From NCBI GenBank assembly GCA_015490555.1, contig WFXO01000068.1, positions 1 through 37,112 of the forward strand: a stretch of DNA of 37,112 nt, read 5' to 3'. Source of the stretch: Caldifarciminota bacterium (GTDB lineage Bacteria > Hydrothermota > Hydrothermia > WGAB01). Every line of letters starts with the position of its first letter. Positions within the stretch are counted from its first letter, which is position 1. Position numbers and translations under genes: made by a program. Below are positions 30,561-37,112 of this stretch, piece after piece. The notes below the pieces were generated by a model, which was given only the letters and a program-made list of their open reading frames with translations, was not told the DNA's origin and did no database searches.

Positions 30561-31490
30561 TCAACGTATCGTTCCTCCTTCCAAAACATTGTGTAAAATC
30601 CACAGTTCCAGGGTCGAGACATGTATAACATCTCCTCCGCGAACCTCTCCCACGCTGATCACCAGTTCCTCTCCATCCGGAGACCAGTAGGCAGACTCAA
30701 ACCCGGACGGATCGTCAGGTGGTCCATAAGGGTCCGCATCGGGGACCCAAACTCTTTGAGTCCCTAAATCCTTAATTTTCAGCTCTGAACAGCACAATAT
30801 CACATCTCCCGCAACAAAAAGAATTGTATTTTCTTTCTTAGGGTTCAACTTGCATTTCTTGTATATCCATACGACCGTGTCTTGAATTAATCCGAAAAAG
30901 GCACGGTTTTTGTCCATCTCTTCTCTCACCAACTCCTCTCCACTGCCATCCAGATTGATCCGGTAAAATCCGAAAGGAATCCCTGTATAAACGGTGTCAT
31001 ACGCATAGTAGTACAACTTTGCATCGTTGGAACTGAACTCTACATCCAGAATGAATGGCAAACTTGTGGGAAGGGTGTCCAGGATGTTTCCTGAAGTATC
31101 CACTAAAATCAACGGTCCTCCCTCCCACTCCATCTCAAAGGGAAATCTGTCTCCTGTCTCATAACTCAACGCCAGGAGGCTCCCATCGTGGGAGATCGCC
31201 AGAGAACAAAACGGCCCTGAAAGCAGGAACTCTGTCTCCCTGGTCTCCAGATTGATCCGCCACAGGTCCCCTCCAATCCCCAAAGCCGTGGCAGGGGTGG
31301 GCAGGCGATCCCTGTGGGCGCGAAGATAGTAGATGTACCGTCCGTCCGGGCTCCACACCGGATTGAAGAAACTATCCCAGTCGTTCTTCAGAAGGAGTTC
31401 CAGATTGGGATTGCGTTGGAAGGAACGATCCCAGAGATCACAGGAAAGAAGAACAAACAATAGCATGAAAAATAGCCATACCCTCTTCAT
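30561..31490 (-). CDS. TolB-like beta-propeller lipoprotein
   Basis: A 309-residue protein with a clear lipobox (FVLLSC, Cys17). Several WD40/PD40-type blades follow, each with a W-S-P-D-G-like turn: NPVWSPDGRYIYYLRAH (about residues 43-58), a SHDGSLLALSYE blade, a SSNDAKLYYYAYD blade and ESAYWSPDGEELVISVGE near the end. Such periplasmic propellers usually bind proteins or peptidoglycan; the partner here is unknown. The RBS GGGAGG lies 6 nt upstream. The end is short for a closed propeller, and an adjacent frame continues with protein-like sequence, so a frameshift near 30560-30600 is possible. The gene runs towards the 23S promoters, with no terminator seen between. Confidence 0.72.
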   Translation of the reverse strand: MKRVWLFFMLLFVLLSCDLWDRSFQRNPNLELLLKNDWDSFFNPVWSPDGRYIYYLRAHRDRLPTPATALGIGGDLWRINLETRETEFLLSGPFCSLAISHDGSLLALSYETGDRFPFEMEWEGGPLILVDTSGNILDTLPTSLPFILDVEFSSNDAKLYYYAYDTVYTGIPFGFYRINLDGSGEELVREEMDKNRAFFGLIQDTVVWIYKKCKLNPKKENTILFVAGDVILCCSELKIKDLGTQRVWVPDADPYGPPDDPSGFESAYWSPDGEELVISVGEVRGGDVIHVSTLELWILHNVLEGGTIR

Positions 31491-31655
31491 CCCGGTCCTC
31501 CCTTTAGGTACCCTTATTTTAAGGTTTGGATAGGGAGGTTAGGGGGATTTCCAAACGTTGTCCCTGTCGAGTCCTAAAATACGCTGACACGAAGAGAGGG
31601 CAAAGTAAAGACTCCTTTAGGTTCACATGGAAAAGGTGGGAGGCGAATTCCGAAA

Positions 31656-33785
31656 ATGGGAAAGGGCGTAAAATTATGGCAAAAAGTCATGCCCATGCCG
31701 GAAAAAACACAGCCTTCACACATCCTCGATCGCCCGATCCAGTATTTGCCCGGCGTCGGACCCAAACGGGCACGCCTGCTCAAGCGCCTTGGGGTCTATA
31801 CCGTGGAAGATCTGCTGTACCTGCTTCCGCGGAAGTATCTCGACCGTCGATTCATTAAACGGATTCGGGATCTCAAAGAGGGCGAAGAGGCAACGGTCAT
31901 GGGGCGAATTTTCACCAAAGGTCGACGCAAACTGCGGACTCGAGAGGCCTTCACAGTGGTCATTGCAGATCAAACAGAGTGGATGGAACTCACGTTCTTC
32001 ACTACGAAGGGGTTTGATCGAATCTTTCGCGTGGGAGACATCGTCATTGCATCGGGAAAAGTCTACCGCTACCGAGGCGTGAAGGTCATGTATCACCCGG
32101 ATTGGGAAATCCTGACACCCGACCAAGACAAGCCCCGGAAAGCCGGCCGCATCATTCCGATTTATCCCGCTACCGAAGGCCTGAAGCCCGCAGGGATTGA
32201 ATCCCTCATACGGACGGCCCTGGAACTCGCAGAACCAGAACTGCAGGATCGAGTCCCAGCATGGATTCGGAAAAAACGCGGCCTTCTTTCCCGGCTTCAG
32301 GCCCTCCGAATGCTCCACGCACCCCGGATCCTCCGGGAGGCAGAACTTGCTCGGAAGGCTCTGGCGTACGAGGAGTTTTTCCTGTTCCAACTGAAACTCC
32401 GATTGAAACGTATGGAGTACGAAGGTCACGGCATTGCATTTGACTTAACCCGGAAGGCCTATAGCCGCCAATTTCTGAAATCTCTACCTTTTGAGTTGAC
32501 CGAGGCCCAAAAACGTGTCATCCGGGAAATTGAGCAAGATGTAACTCAGGAAAGGCCCATGCACCGCCTGCTGCAGGGGGACGTCGGCTCCGGGAAAACG
32601 GTTGTGGCTCTTTATGCCATGCTCTTAGCGGTGGATCAGGGTCTCCAAGCGGCCCTCATGGCTCCGACCGAACTTCTGGCAGAACAACATTTCCTTGTCT
32701 TACGCGAATTTTTACATCCCATCGGATTGGAGCCAACCCTGCTGACTGGCCGCCAGTCTCGAAAAGAACGGGCAGAAAGCCTTGAGGCCATCGAATCGGG
32801 AAAAGCCAAGATCATTGTAGGGACTCACGCATTGATTCAAGAAGGCGTACACTTCAAGAATTTGGGGTTGGCCGTGGTGGACGAACAACATCGGTTTGGG
32901 GTTCTCCAACGCGCTCGGCTCCTGGAGAAGGGGATACGGACCCCCCACTTTTTAGTCATGACCGCCACCCCCATTCCACGAACCCTGGCAATGACCGCCT
33001 ACGGCGACCTGGATGTCTCTTATCTCGATGAAAAACCCGCGGGTCGCCAGGAGGTAAAAACCTTTTGGCGGACCCTGCGAGAACGAGACAAAGTTTACCG
33101 TTGGCTTTTCGAGAAGGTCCTCCAAGGGGAACAGGCCTACGTGGTGGCTCCTTTGATTGAAAAGTCCGAAGCCCTACAGGTCCAGTCGGCCCAAGAACTT
33201 TTTCAGGAACTTCTTCGTCAGGCACCTGATGGGGTCCGGATCGGTCTCATCCACGGTCGAATCCGCAAGGAAGAACGGCAGCGTCTCATGGAGGCGTTCC
33301 GGGAGGGCGTGTTTCAGATCTTGGTCGCAACGACGGTTATCGAGGTCGGCATTGACGTGCCCAACGCAACGTTGATGGTGATCGAACATGCCGAGCGGTT
33401 TGGGCTTTCCCAACTCCACCAACTCCGCGGCCGGATTGGGCGGGGCGAGAAGCCGTCCTACTGCATCCTGTTGACGCCGGAAGAGGTCACAGAAGACGCC
33501 GAGAAACGCCTCAAAACCCTGGTGGAAACCACGGATGGCTTTCGGATTGCCGAGGTCGACCTCCAGATCCGCGGGCCCGGTGAAATCCTTGGCAAAGAGC
33601 AACACGGATTTCGGGGCTTTAGAATTGGAAATCTTATGAAGGACGCATCGCTCATTCTAAAGGTTCGCAAAGACGTGGAAGAATTGCTCTCCAAGGACCG
33701 GTATCTGGTTCGCCCGGAACATCGGGTGTTAAGGGAGTACTTGCTCCGCGAAGAGGAACGAGAGGGTGAGGTCTATGTGGGGTAA
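31656..33785 (+). CDS. recG: ATP-dependent DNA helicase RecG
   Basis: A 709-residue helicase. The N-terminal part has the helix-hairpin-like IQYLPGVGPKRARLLKRLGVYTVEDLL (about residues 29-54) and an OB-fold wedge (about 75-160). The helicase core has Walker A GDVGSGKT (308-315), DEQH (409-412), TATPIPRT (436-443), then ATTVIEVGIDVPNA and QLRGRIGRG motif VI, ending with the RecG-type DLQIRGPGEILG block. RecG remodels stalled forks and D-loops. The ATG at 31656 has GGGAGG 12 nt away, rather far; ATGs at 31689 and 31695 are alternatives. It heads a four-gene plus-strand operon and is separated from the divergent TolB-like gene by 165 bp without a convincing promoter. Confidence 0.96.
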   Translation: MGKGVKLWQKVMPMPEKTQPSHILDRPIQYLPGVGPKRARLLKRLGVYTVEDLLYLLPRKYLDRRFIKRIRDLKEGEEATVMGRIFTKGRRKLRTREAFTVVIADQTEWMELTFFTTKGFDRIFRVGDIVIASGKVYRYRGVKVMYHPDWEILTPDQDKPRKAGRIIPIYPATEGLKPAGIESLIRTALELAEPELQDRVPAWIRKKRGLLSRLQALRMLHAPRILREAELARKALAYEEFFLFQLKLRLKRMEYEGHGIAFDLTRKAYSRQFLKSLPFELTEAQKRVIREIEQDVTQERPMHRLLQGDVGSGKTVVALYAMLLAVDQGLQAALMAPTELLAEQHFLVLREFLHPIGLEPTLLTGRQSRKERAESLEAIESGKAKIIVGTHALIQEGVHFKNLGLAVVDEQHRFGVLQRARLLEKGIRTPHFLVMTATPIPRTLAMTAYGDLDVSYLDEKPAGRQEVKTFWRTLRERDKVYRWLFEKVLQGEQAYVVAPLIEKSEALQVQSAQELFQELLRQAPDGVRIGLIHGRIRKEERQRLMEAFREGVFQILVATTVIEVGIDVPNATLMVIEHAERFGLSQLHQLRGRIGRGEKPSYCILLTPEEVTEDAEKRLKTLVETTDGFRIAEVDLQIRGPGEILGKEQHGFRGFRIGNLMKDASLILKVRKDVEELLSKDRYLVRPEHRVLREYLLREEEREGEVYVG

Positions 33786-34737
33786 CACGGGTCGCTGGGC
33801 CCTCCTCATCGGGCTGGTGGCGGTATTCTCCTGCAAACCCTTCAAGCGGTATGGCAAAGGAGATGTCCGGGAACTGGTGGTCTTTCTGGATCAACGCAAC
33901 CAGATTTTACCCCGGCTTGCGCCCGCGCTCGCGGATACGTTCTACACCCCTCATCCGGAACCCCGTTTCATTTTGATTGTCCCTCCACTGGATAGTCTTT
34001 CTCGGTATATGGGGTATCGGAATACCTTGGTGATCGCCGCGCCTGAGATGAAAACGTGGCCCCTCTATCAAAAAGTTTTTGGGGAGCAACGAGGCTTGGT
34101 GTTTCAACGGGGCGTGGTGTATGAGGACGATCACTGGATCGGGATCGGTGCAGAGAGTTGGGGAGCGTTGGAAAATCTCTTACAAACTGCTCTGCCAACT
34201 GTTCGGGAAAGCCTTTTTGAATGGGCCCTGAGGAGTTATCGGGAACGGGAATACTTTACAGGACACAACTCCAAACTCCGGAAAATCATCCGGGATCGTT
34301 GGCATCTGGACCTGGATCTTCCCGTGGGATGGGCCTTCTTTGCCCAAGATTCCAATTTCTTTGCCTTGGCGAAGCATTACCCCGACCGCTTCTTCTTCGT
34401 GTACCGAGAGCCCTTCCCCCGTCCCCTGAAACCCGAGGAAATCCTCGATCTCCGGGACCAACTGACCCGAAGATACTATGAAGGTGACTACGTAGAGCGA
34501 TCCCGACTGCGTATCAGTCACACCACTTTCCTCGGACATCCGGCACTCCAGATCTACGGGGTCTGGCAAAATGACAGTTTGTATATTGGCGGCCCGTTTC
34601 TCCTCTACGCCTTCAACAGGGACTCGAAGGATTTCGTACTGCTCGACATGGCGGTTTTCGCTCCGGAAAAGGATTACAAACTCTCTTATTTGTGGCGGAC
34701 CGAAGCCTTTTTGAAAACCTTGAAGTTTCTGGAATAA
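33775..34737 (+). CDS. DUF4837-like lipoprotein
   Basis: A 320-residue protein with a short signal and lipobox (VAVFSC, Cys19). The mature protein has alternating beta segments (VRELVVFLDQRN; PRFILIVPPLDSLSRYMGYRNTLVIAA) and a long conserved-looking middle (REREYFTGHNSKLRKIIRDRWHLDLDLPVGWAFFAQDSNFFAL). It ends with FLLYAFNRDSKDFVLLDMAVFAPEKDYK. The order of features resembles the DUF4837 proteins of Bacteroidetes-like bacteria; this is from memory of the pattern, not a search. Function is unknown. ATG 33775 is preferred over GTG 33766 because of the GAGGGTGAGG stretch upstream. It overlaps recG by 11 nt and is followed 5 bp later by the protease gene. Confidence 0.6.
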   Translation: MWGNTGRWALLIGLVAVFSCKPFKRYGKGDVRELVVFLDQRNQILPRLAPALADTFYTPHPEPRFILIVPPLDSLSRYMGYRNTLVIAAPEMKTWPLYQKVFGEQRGLVFQRGVVYEDDHWIGIGAESWGALENLLQTALPTVRESLFEWALRSYREREYFTGHNSKLRKIIRDRWHLDLDLPVGWAFFAQDSNFFALAKHYPDRFFFVYREPFPRPLKPEEILDLRDQLTRRYYEGDYVERSRLRISHTTFLGHPALQIYGVWQNDSLYIGGPFLLYAFNRDSKDFVLLDMAVFAPEKDYKLSYLWRTEAFLKTLKFLE

Positions 34738-34742
34738 AGGCC

Positions 34743-35837
34743 ATGTTTTCACCGGAATTCTCCTCCGCACCCGCCATACCGCTTCAGGAACTCATCGCAC
34801 CGTATTTCTGGATTGAAGAGTATCGCCCTCTGGACCTCCGGTCCTCTGTGTATGTCGGGCGCCTGATCGGCGATCCACACCAGGCCTCGGAAAAACTCTT
34901 CGAAGTCTTAATGGACGCTGGTTACACCCCTTTTTTACGGTCGATCGGCCCAGAGGTCTATGAATTGGTCGTTTTCAGAACCCCGGTCGATCGGCCCGGT
35001 CGTCTCTGGGTCCATGCACTCTTACTTTTCCTGACGTTCCTTACCACCCTCTTTGCAGGTGCGTTGCATGCCAACGTCAATCCTCTGACCCATCCCTGGC
35101 TGATCTGGAAGGGGCTTCCTTTTTCCTTGTCGTTAATGGGCATCCTGGGGGCCCATGAAATGGGCCATTACCTGATGGCCCGGCGGCATCGGGTTCGCGC
35201 AACGCTCCCGTATTTCATTCCGTTCCCCCATCCACTCTTTGGAACCCTGGGGGCTGTGATTCGCATCAAATCCCCGATTCCGTCGAAGAATGCGCTGTTG
35301 GACATCGGGGCAACGGGCCCGATTGCGGGTATTTTGGTCGCAATCCCTGTCACGATTGTGGGCTTGGCACTCTCCAAGGTGATTGAGGTTGCCGGAGTCC
35401 AGGGAATGATCCTGGGGGATTCGCTCCTCTTTCGGATTTTGACATATCTGGTCAAGGGGCCCTTACCCGAAAACGCCCAGGTGGTTCTCCACCCGATCGC
35501 ATTTGCGGGCTGGATCGGCTTCTTTGTCACTGCGTTAAACCTGATCCCCATCGCTCAACTGGATGGCGGGCACATTACGTATGCTTTGCTGGGCGCAAGA
35601 CATCGGTGGGTTTCAAGATTGATTTTTCTTGCCCTCCTTCTGATGGGATTCGTCTGGCCAGGGTGGTGGACCTGGGCCCTCTTCATCCTGATCTTCCTCC
35701 GGTTTGACCACCCTGCTCCCCTGAACCAGGTCTCCAAACTGGACCGACGCCGGATGTGGATCGGCATCCTTTGTCTGGTCATCTTCGTGATCACTTTTAT
35801 TCCCGTCCCCTTGTCTTATGTCTCCTTCCGGCCATGA
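34743..35837 (+). CDS. Site-2 protease family (M50) membrane metalloprotease
   Basis: A 364-residue protein. The zinc motif HEMGH is at residues 138-142 (AHEMGHYLMARRH), and the second metal motif NLIPIAQLDGGH is at about 266-277 within a membrane span. Six or more hydrophobic spans follow a soluble N-terminal domain of about 85 residues; there is no PDZ domain. This layout resembles the EGY-type and cyanobacterial M50 group. Such proteases cut transmembrane segments, often of anti-sigma factors or remnant signal peptides; the substrate here is unknown. The start at 34743 follows the preceding stop by 5 bp. Its TGA overlaps the rsmE ATG (ATGA). Confidence 0.88.
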   Translation: MFSPEFSSAPAIPLQELIAPYFWIEEYRPLDLRSSVYVGRLIGDPHQASEKLFEVLMDAGYTPFLRSIGPEVYELVVFRTPVDRPGRLWVHALLLFLTFLTTLFAGALHANVNPLTHPWLIWKGLPFSLSLMGILGAHEMGHYLMARRHRVRATLPYFIPFPHPLFGTLGAVIRIKSPIPSKNALLDIGATGPIAGILVAIPVTIVGLALSKVIEVAGVQGMILGDSLLFRILTYLVKGPLPENAQVVLHPIAFAGWIGFFVTALNLIPIAQLDGGHITYALLGARHRWVSRLIFLALLLMGFVWPGWWTWALFILIFLRFDHPAPLNQVSKLDRRRMWIGILCLVIFVITFIPVPLSYVSFRP

Positions 35838-36553
35838 GCCACCGGTTTTGGGCCGAGCGAATTCAAGGAGATCGCGCCTACTTAGACCCTCTGGAAAGCC
35901 ACCACGCGCTCCGGGTTTTACGTCTGCAGCCTGGAGATCCGGTTTCTGTTTTTGATGGGTCCGGGAAAGAGTGGAAAGGGGTCCTTTCGAAGTCCCAACG
36001 GGACCGTGTGGAAATCCAATTGATCCGGGAGTTCACAGATCCAGCCCCTGATCCAAGGACAGAAATCTATGTTCTGGTCTCGCCTCCGAAAGGCCAACGG
36101 TGGGACTTCCTGCTGGAGAAACTAACCGAAGTCGGGGTGACGGGAATTGTCCCTGTGATCACCGCGCGGACCGTTCGGAAAATTCGCGATCAACGGCCTC
36201 GATGGTTCCGGATCGTGTTATCGGCGGTGAAACAGTCTGGTCGACGGAGAATCCCCACGGTTTTCTCTCCGCTTTCGTTAGAAGAAGCCCTTGTATGGAG
36301 CCAAGATCTGGACGCCCGTTGGGTGGGCATTCCCGGCGCTCCTCAACCGCTCCCACCCCAGGGTCCAGGGCGAAAAGTTGGGATTTTGATCGGTCCGGAA
36401 GGGGGATGGACTCCGGAGGAACAAGAAAAACTCAAACGTGCCCACTTTGTGCCTTTTACCTTAGGTCCCCGGATTCTGCGGATTGAGACCGCTGCGTTGG
36501 TCAGTACGACCCTGGCGTTACTCCACGACTTCAGCGGTCAAGGCAACGTCTGA
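35834..36553 (+). CDS. rsmE: 16S rRNA (uracil(1498)-N(3))-methyltransferase RsmE
   Basis: A 239-residue SPOUT methyltransferase. The N-terminal PUA-like domain starts MSHRFWAERI and contains HHALRVLRLQPGD. The C-terminal SAM-binding trefoil knot has IGPEGGW (about residues 186-192) and LGPRILRIETAAL (about 210-222). It methylates U1498 of 16S rRNA near the decoding centre. The ATG at 35834 overlaps the protease stop by 4 nt; an upstream in-frame ATG at 35756 lies inside the protease gene and is not used. Its end overlaps the convergent mltG by 16 nt. Confidence 0.95.
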   Translation: MSHRFWAERIQGDRAYLDPLESHHALRVLRLQPGDPVSVFDGSGKEWKGVLSKSQRDRVEIQLIREFTDPAPDPRTEIYVLVSPPKGQRWDFLLEKLTEVGVTGIVPVITARTVRKIRDQRPRWFRIVLSAVKQSGRRRIPTVFSPLSLEEALVWSQDLDARWVGIPGAPQPLPPQGPGRKVGILIGPEGGWTPEEQEKLKRAHFVPFTLGPRILRIETAALVSTTLALLHDFSGQGNV

Positions 36554-37112
36554 AGAGTCGATCCAGGAACGCCTTGTCGCCCCCGGCGATACAGCAACTT
36601 GGCACGTACGTGCTCCTCAAAGGTCCGGCTGAAATAGTGGGTCCCGTCCCCTTTTGCAACAAAATACAAATAGTCGGTCTTCGCGGGATGAAGAACAGCC
36701 TGGATGGACTTCAGGCCAGGGGAACAGATGGGGCCCGGAGGGAGCCCAGGATTGAGATAGGTGTTGTAGGGGGAGGGAATCTTCAAGTCCCGGTAAGTCA
36801 AAACCGGCTTCCGCTTGGGAAGCACATACTCCACGGTTGCACAAGACTCCAACGGGCGCTTGAGTCTCAATCGGTTTAAGAAGACGGATGCGATGATTGG
36901 ACGCTCCCGATCGTAAAGGGCCTCCTTTTCCACAATCGACGCCAAGGTCAGAACTTGATGAAGCGTAAAGCCCGTGGAATCGACAACTGGCAAAAGGGGG
37001 CGCAAGACCTCCACCGTATGGCGGAAGATTACCCTTAACACGACCGGGGCAGGGGTCCCTTCAGAGAAGTAATACGTATCCGGGAAAAGGTACCCTTCGA
37101 GGGTGGGGGGAG
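36538..37112 (-). CDS. mltG: Endolytic murein transglycosylase MltG (C-terminal part, runs off window)
   Basis: The minus-strand frame is open from the right window edge to TGA at 36538 (191 residues visible). It begins LEGYLFPDTYYF, typical of MltG, and has LASIVEKEA with the catalytic Glu, RPIIASVFLNRLRLKRPLES and SPYNTYLNPGLPPGPICSPG. The end has the DYLYFVAKGDGTHYFSRTFEEH block. MltG cuts glycan strands at the inner membrane and sets their length. The N-terminal membrane anchor and LysM-like part lie outside the window. It converges on rsmE with a 16-nt overlap. Confidence 0.95.
   Translation of the reverse strand, partial: PPTLEGYLFPDTYYFSEGTPAPVVLRVIFRHTVEVLRPLLPVVDSTGFTLHQVLTLASIVEKEALYDRERPIIASVFLNRLRLKRPLESCATVEYVLPKRKPVLTYRDLKIPSPYNTYLNPGLPPGPICSPGLKSIQAVLHPAKTDYLYFVAKGDGTHYFSRTFEEHVRAKLLYRRGRQGVPGSTLQTLP

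Noticed and set aside
30319-30603. 94-codon minus-strand frame between the TolB-like gene and 23S
   Set aside because: Its translation is rich in Cys and Arg without protein-like pattern, and it covers both rRNA promoters.
31491-31655. Promoters in the gap between the TolB-like gene and recG
   Set aside because: TTGTCC and TAAAAT occur on the plus strand but with a 12-bp spacer, and TTGCCC/TATTTT on the minus strand is weak; nothing convincing enough to list.

Overview
The window reads as a single bacterial chromosome segment, moderately GC-rich, with a much more GC-rich rRNA. The protein set points to a diderm, probably thermophilic anaerobe. It has lipoproteins and a beta-barrel outer-membrane protein, a ferredoxin-type indolepyruvate oxidoreductase (IorAB), an AmmeMemoRadiSam-type radical SAM enzyme and an endonuclease Q. 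Housekeeping proteins are rich in Lys, Arg and Glu. A DUF4837-like lipoprotein and the style of the envelope proteins suggest the FCB/WOR-3-like part of the tree, but this placement is an inference and is weak without a search. Promoters look like ordinary sigma70 sites (TTGACA, 17 bp, TATAAT-like), and most genes have GGAGG-type ribosome binding sites.

Region 1 (1-16761, all minus strand) is a very long transcription/translation superoperon. In transcription order it holds tRNA-Arg(CCT), tRNA-Trp(CCA), rpmG, secE, nusG, rplK, rplA, rplJ, rplL, rpoB, rpoC, rpsL, rpsG, fusA, tuf, rpsJ, rplC and the start of rplD, which runs off the left edge. The L11-rif, str and S10 clusters are joined with almost no spacing. 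Promoter-like sites lie before tRNA-Arg, before tRNA-Trp and before rpsL. The rpsL promoter has a perfect inverted repeat filling its spacer.

Region 2 (16810-23322) starts with two minus-strand membrane-protein genes, a LapA-like protein and a flippase-like protein. Divergent from them is a plus-strand run: an AmrS-like radical SAM enzyme, a beta-barrel protein, two lipoproteins, and an endonuclease Q whose C-terminus resembles a sliding-clamp-binding motif. The last four genes are packed with 1-nt gaps or short overlaps.

Region 3 (23319-31490, minus strand) holds, in transcription order, a TolB-like lipoprotein with a possible frameshifted tail, tandem rRNA promoters, 23S rRNA, 5S rRNA, icd, iorA and iorB. 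There is no 16S gene next to the 23S. The 23S-5S unit has its own two consensus promoters and a 31-bp processing stem, so the rRNA genes are unlinked here. icd has a TATAAT box just after the 5S gene.

Region 4 (31656-37112) is a plus-strand operon: recG, a DUF4837-like lipoprotein, a site-2 protease and rsmE, joined by short overlaps or a 5-bp gap. It converges on a partial mltG on the minus strand. No insertion sequences, CRISPR arrays, prophage genes or replication origin were seen.
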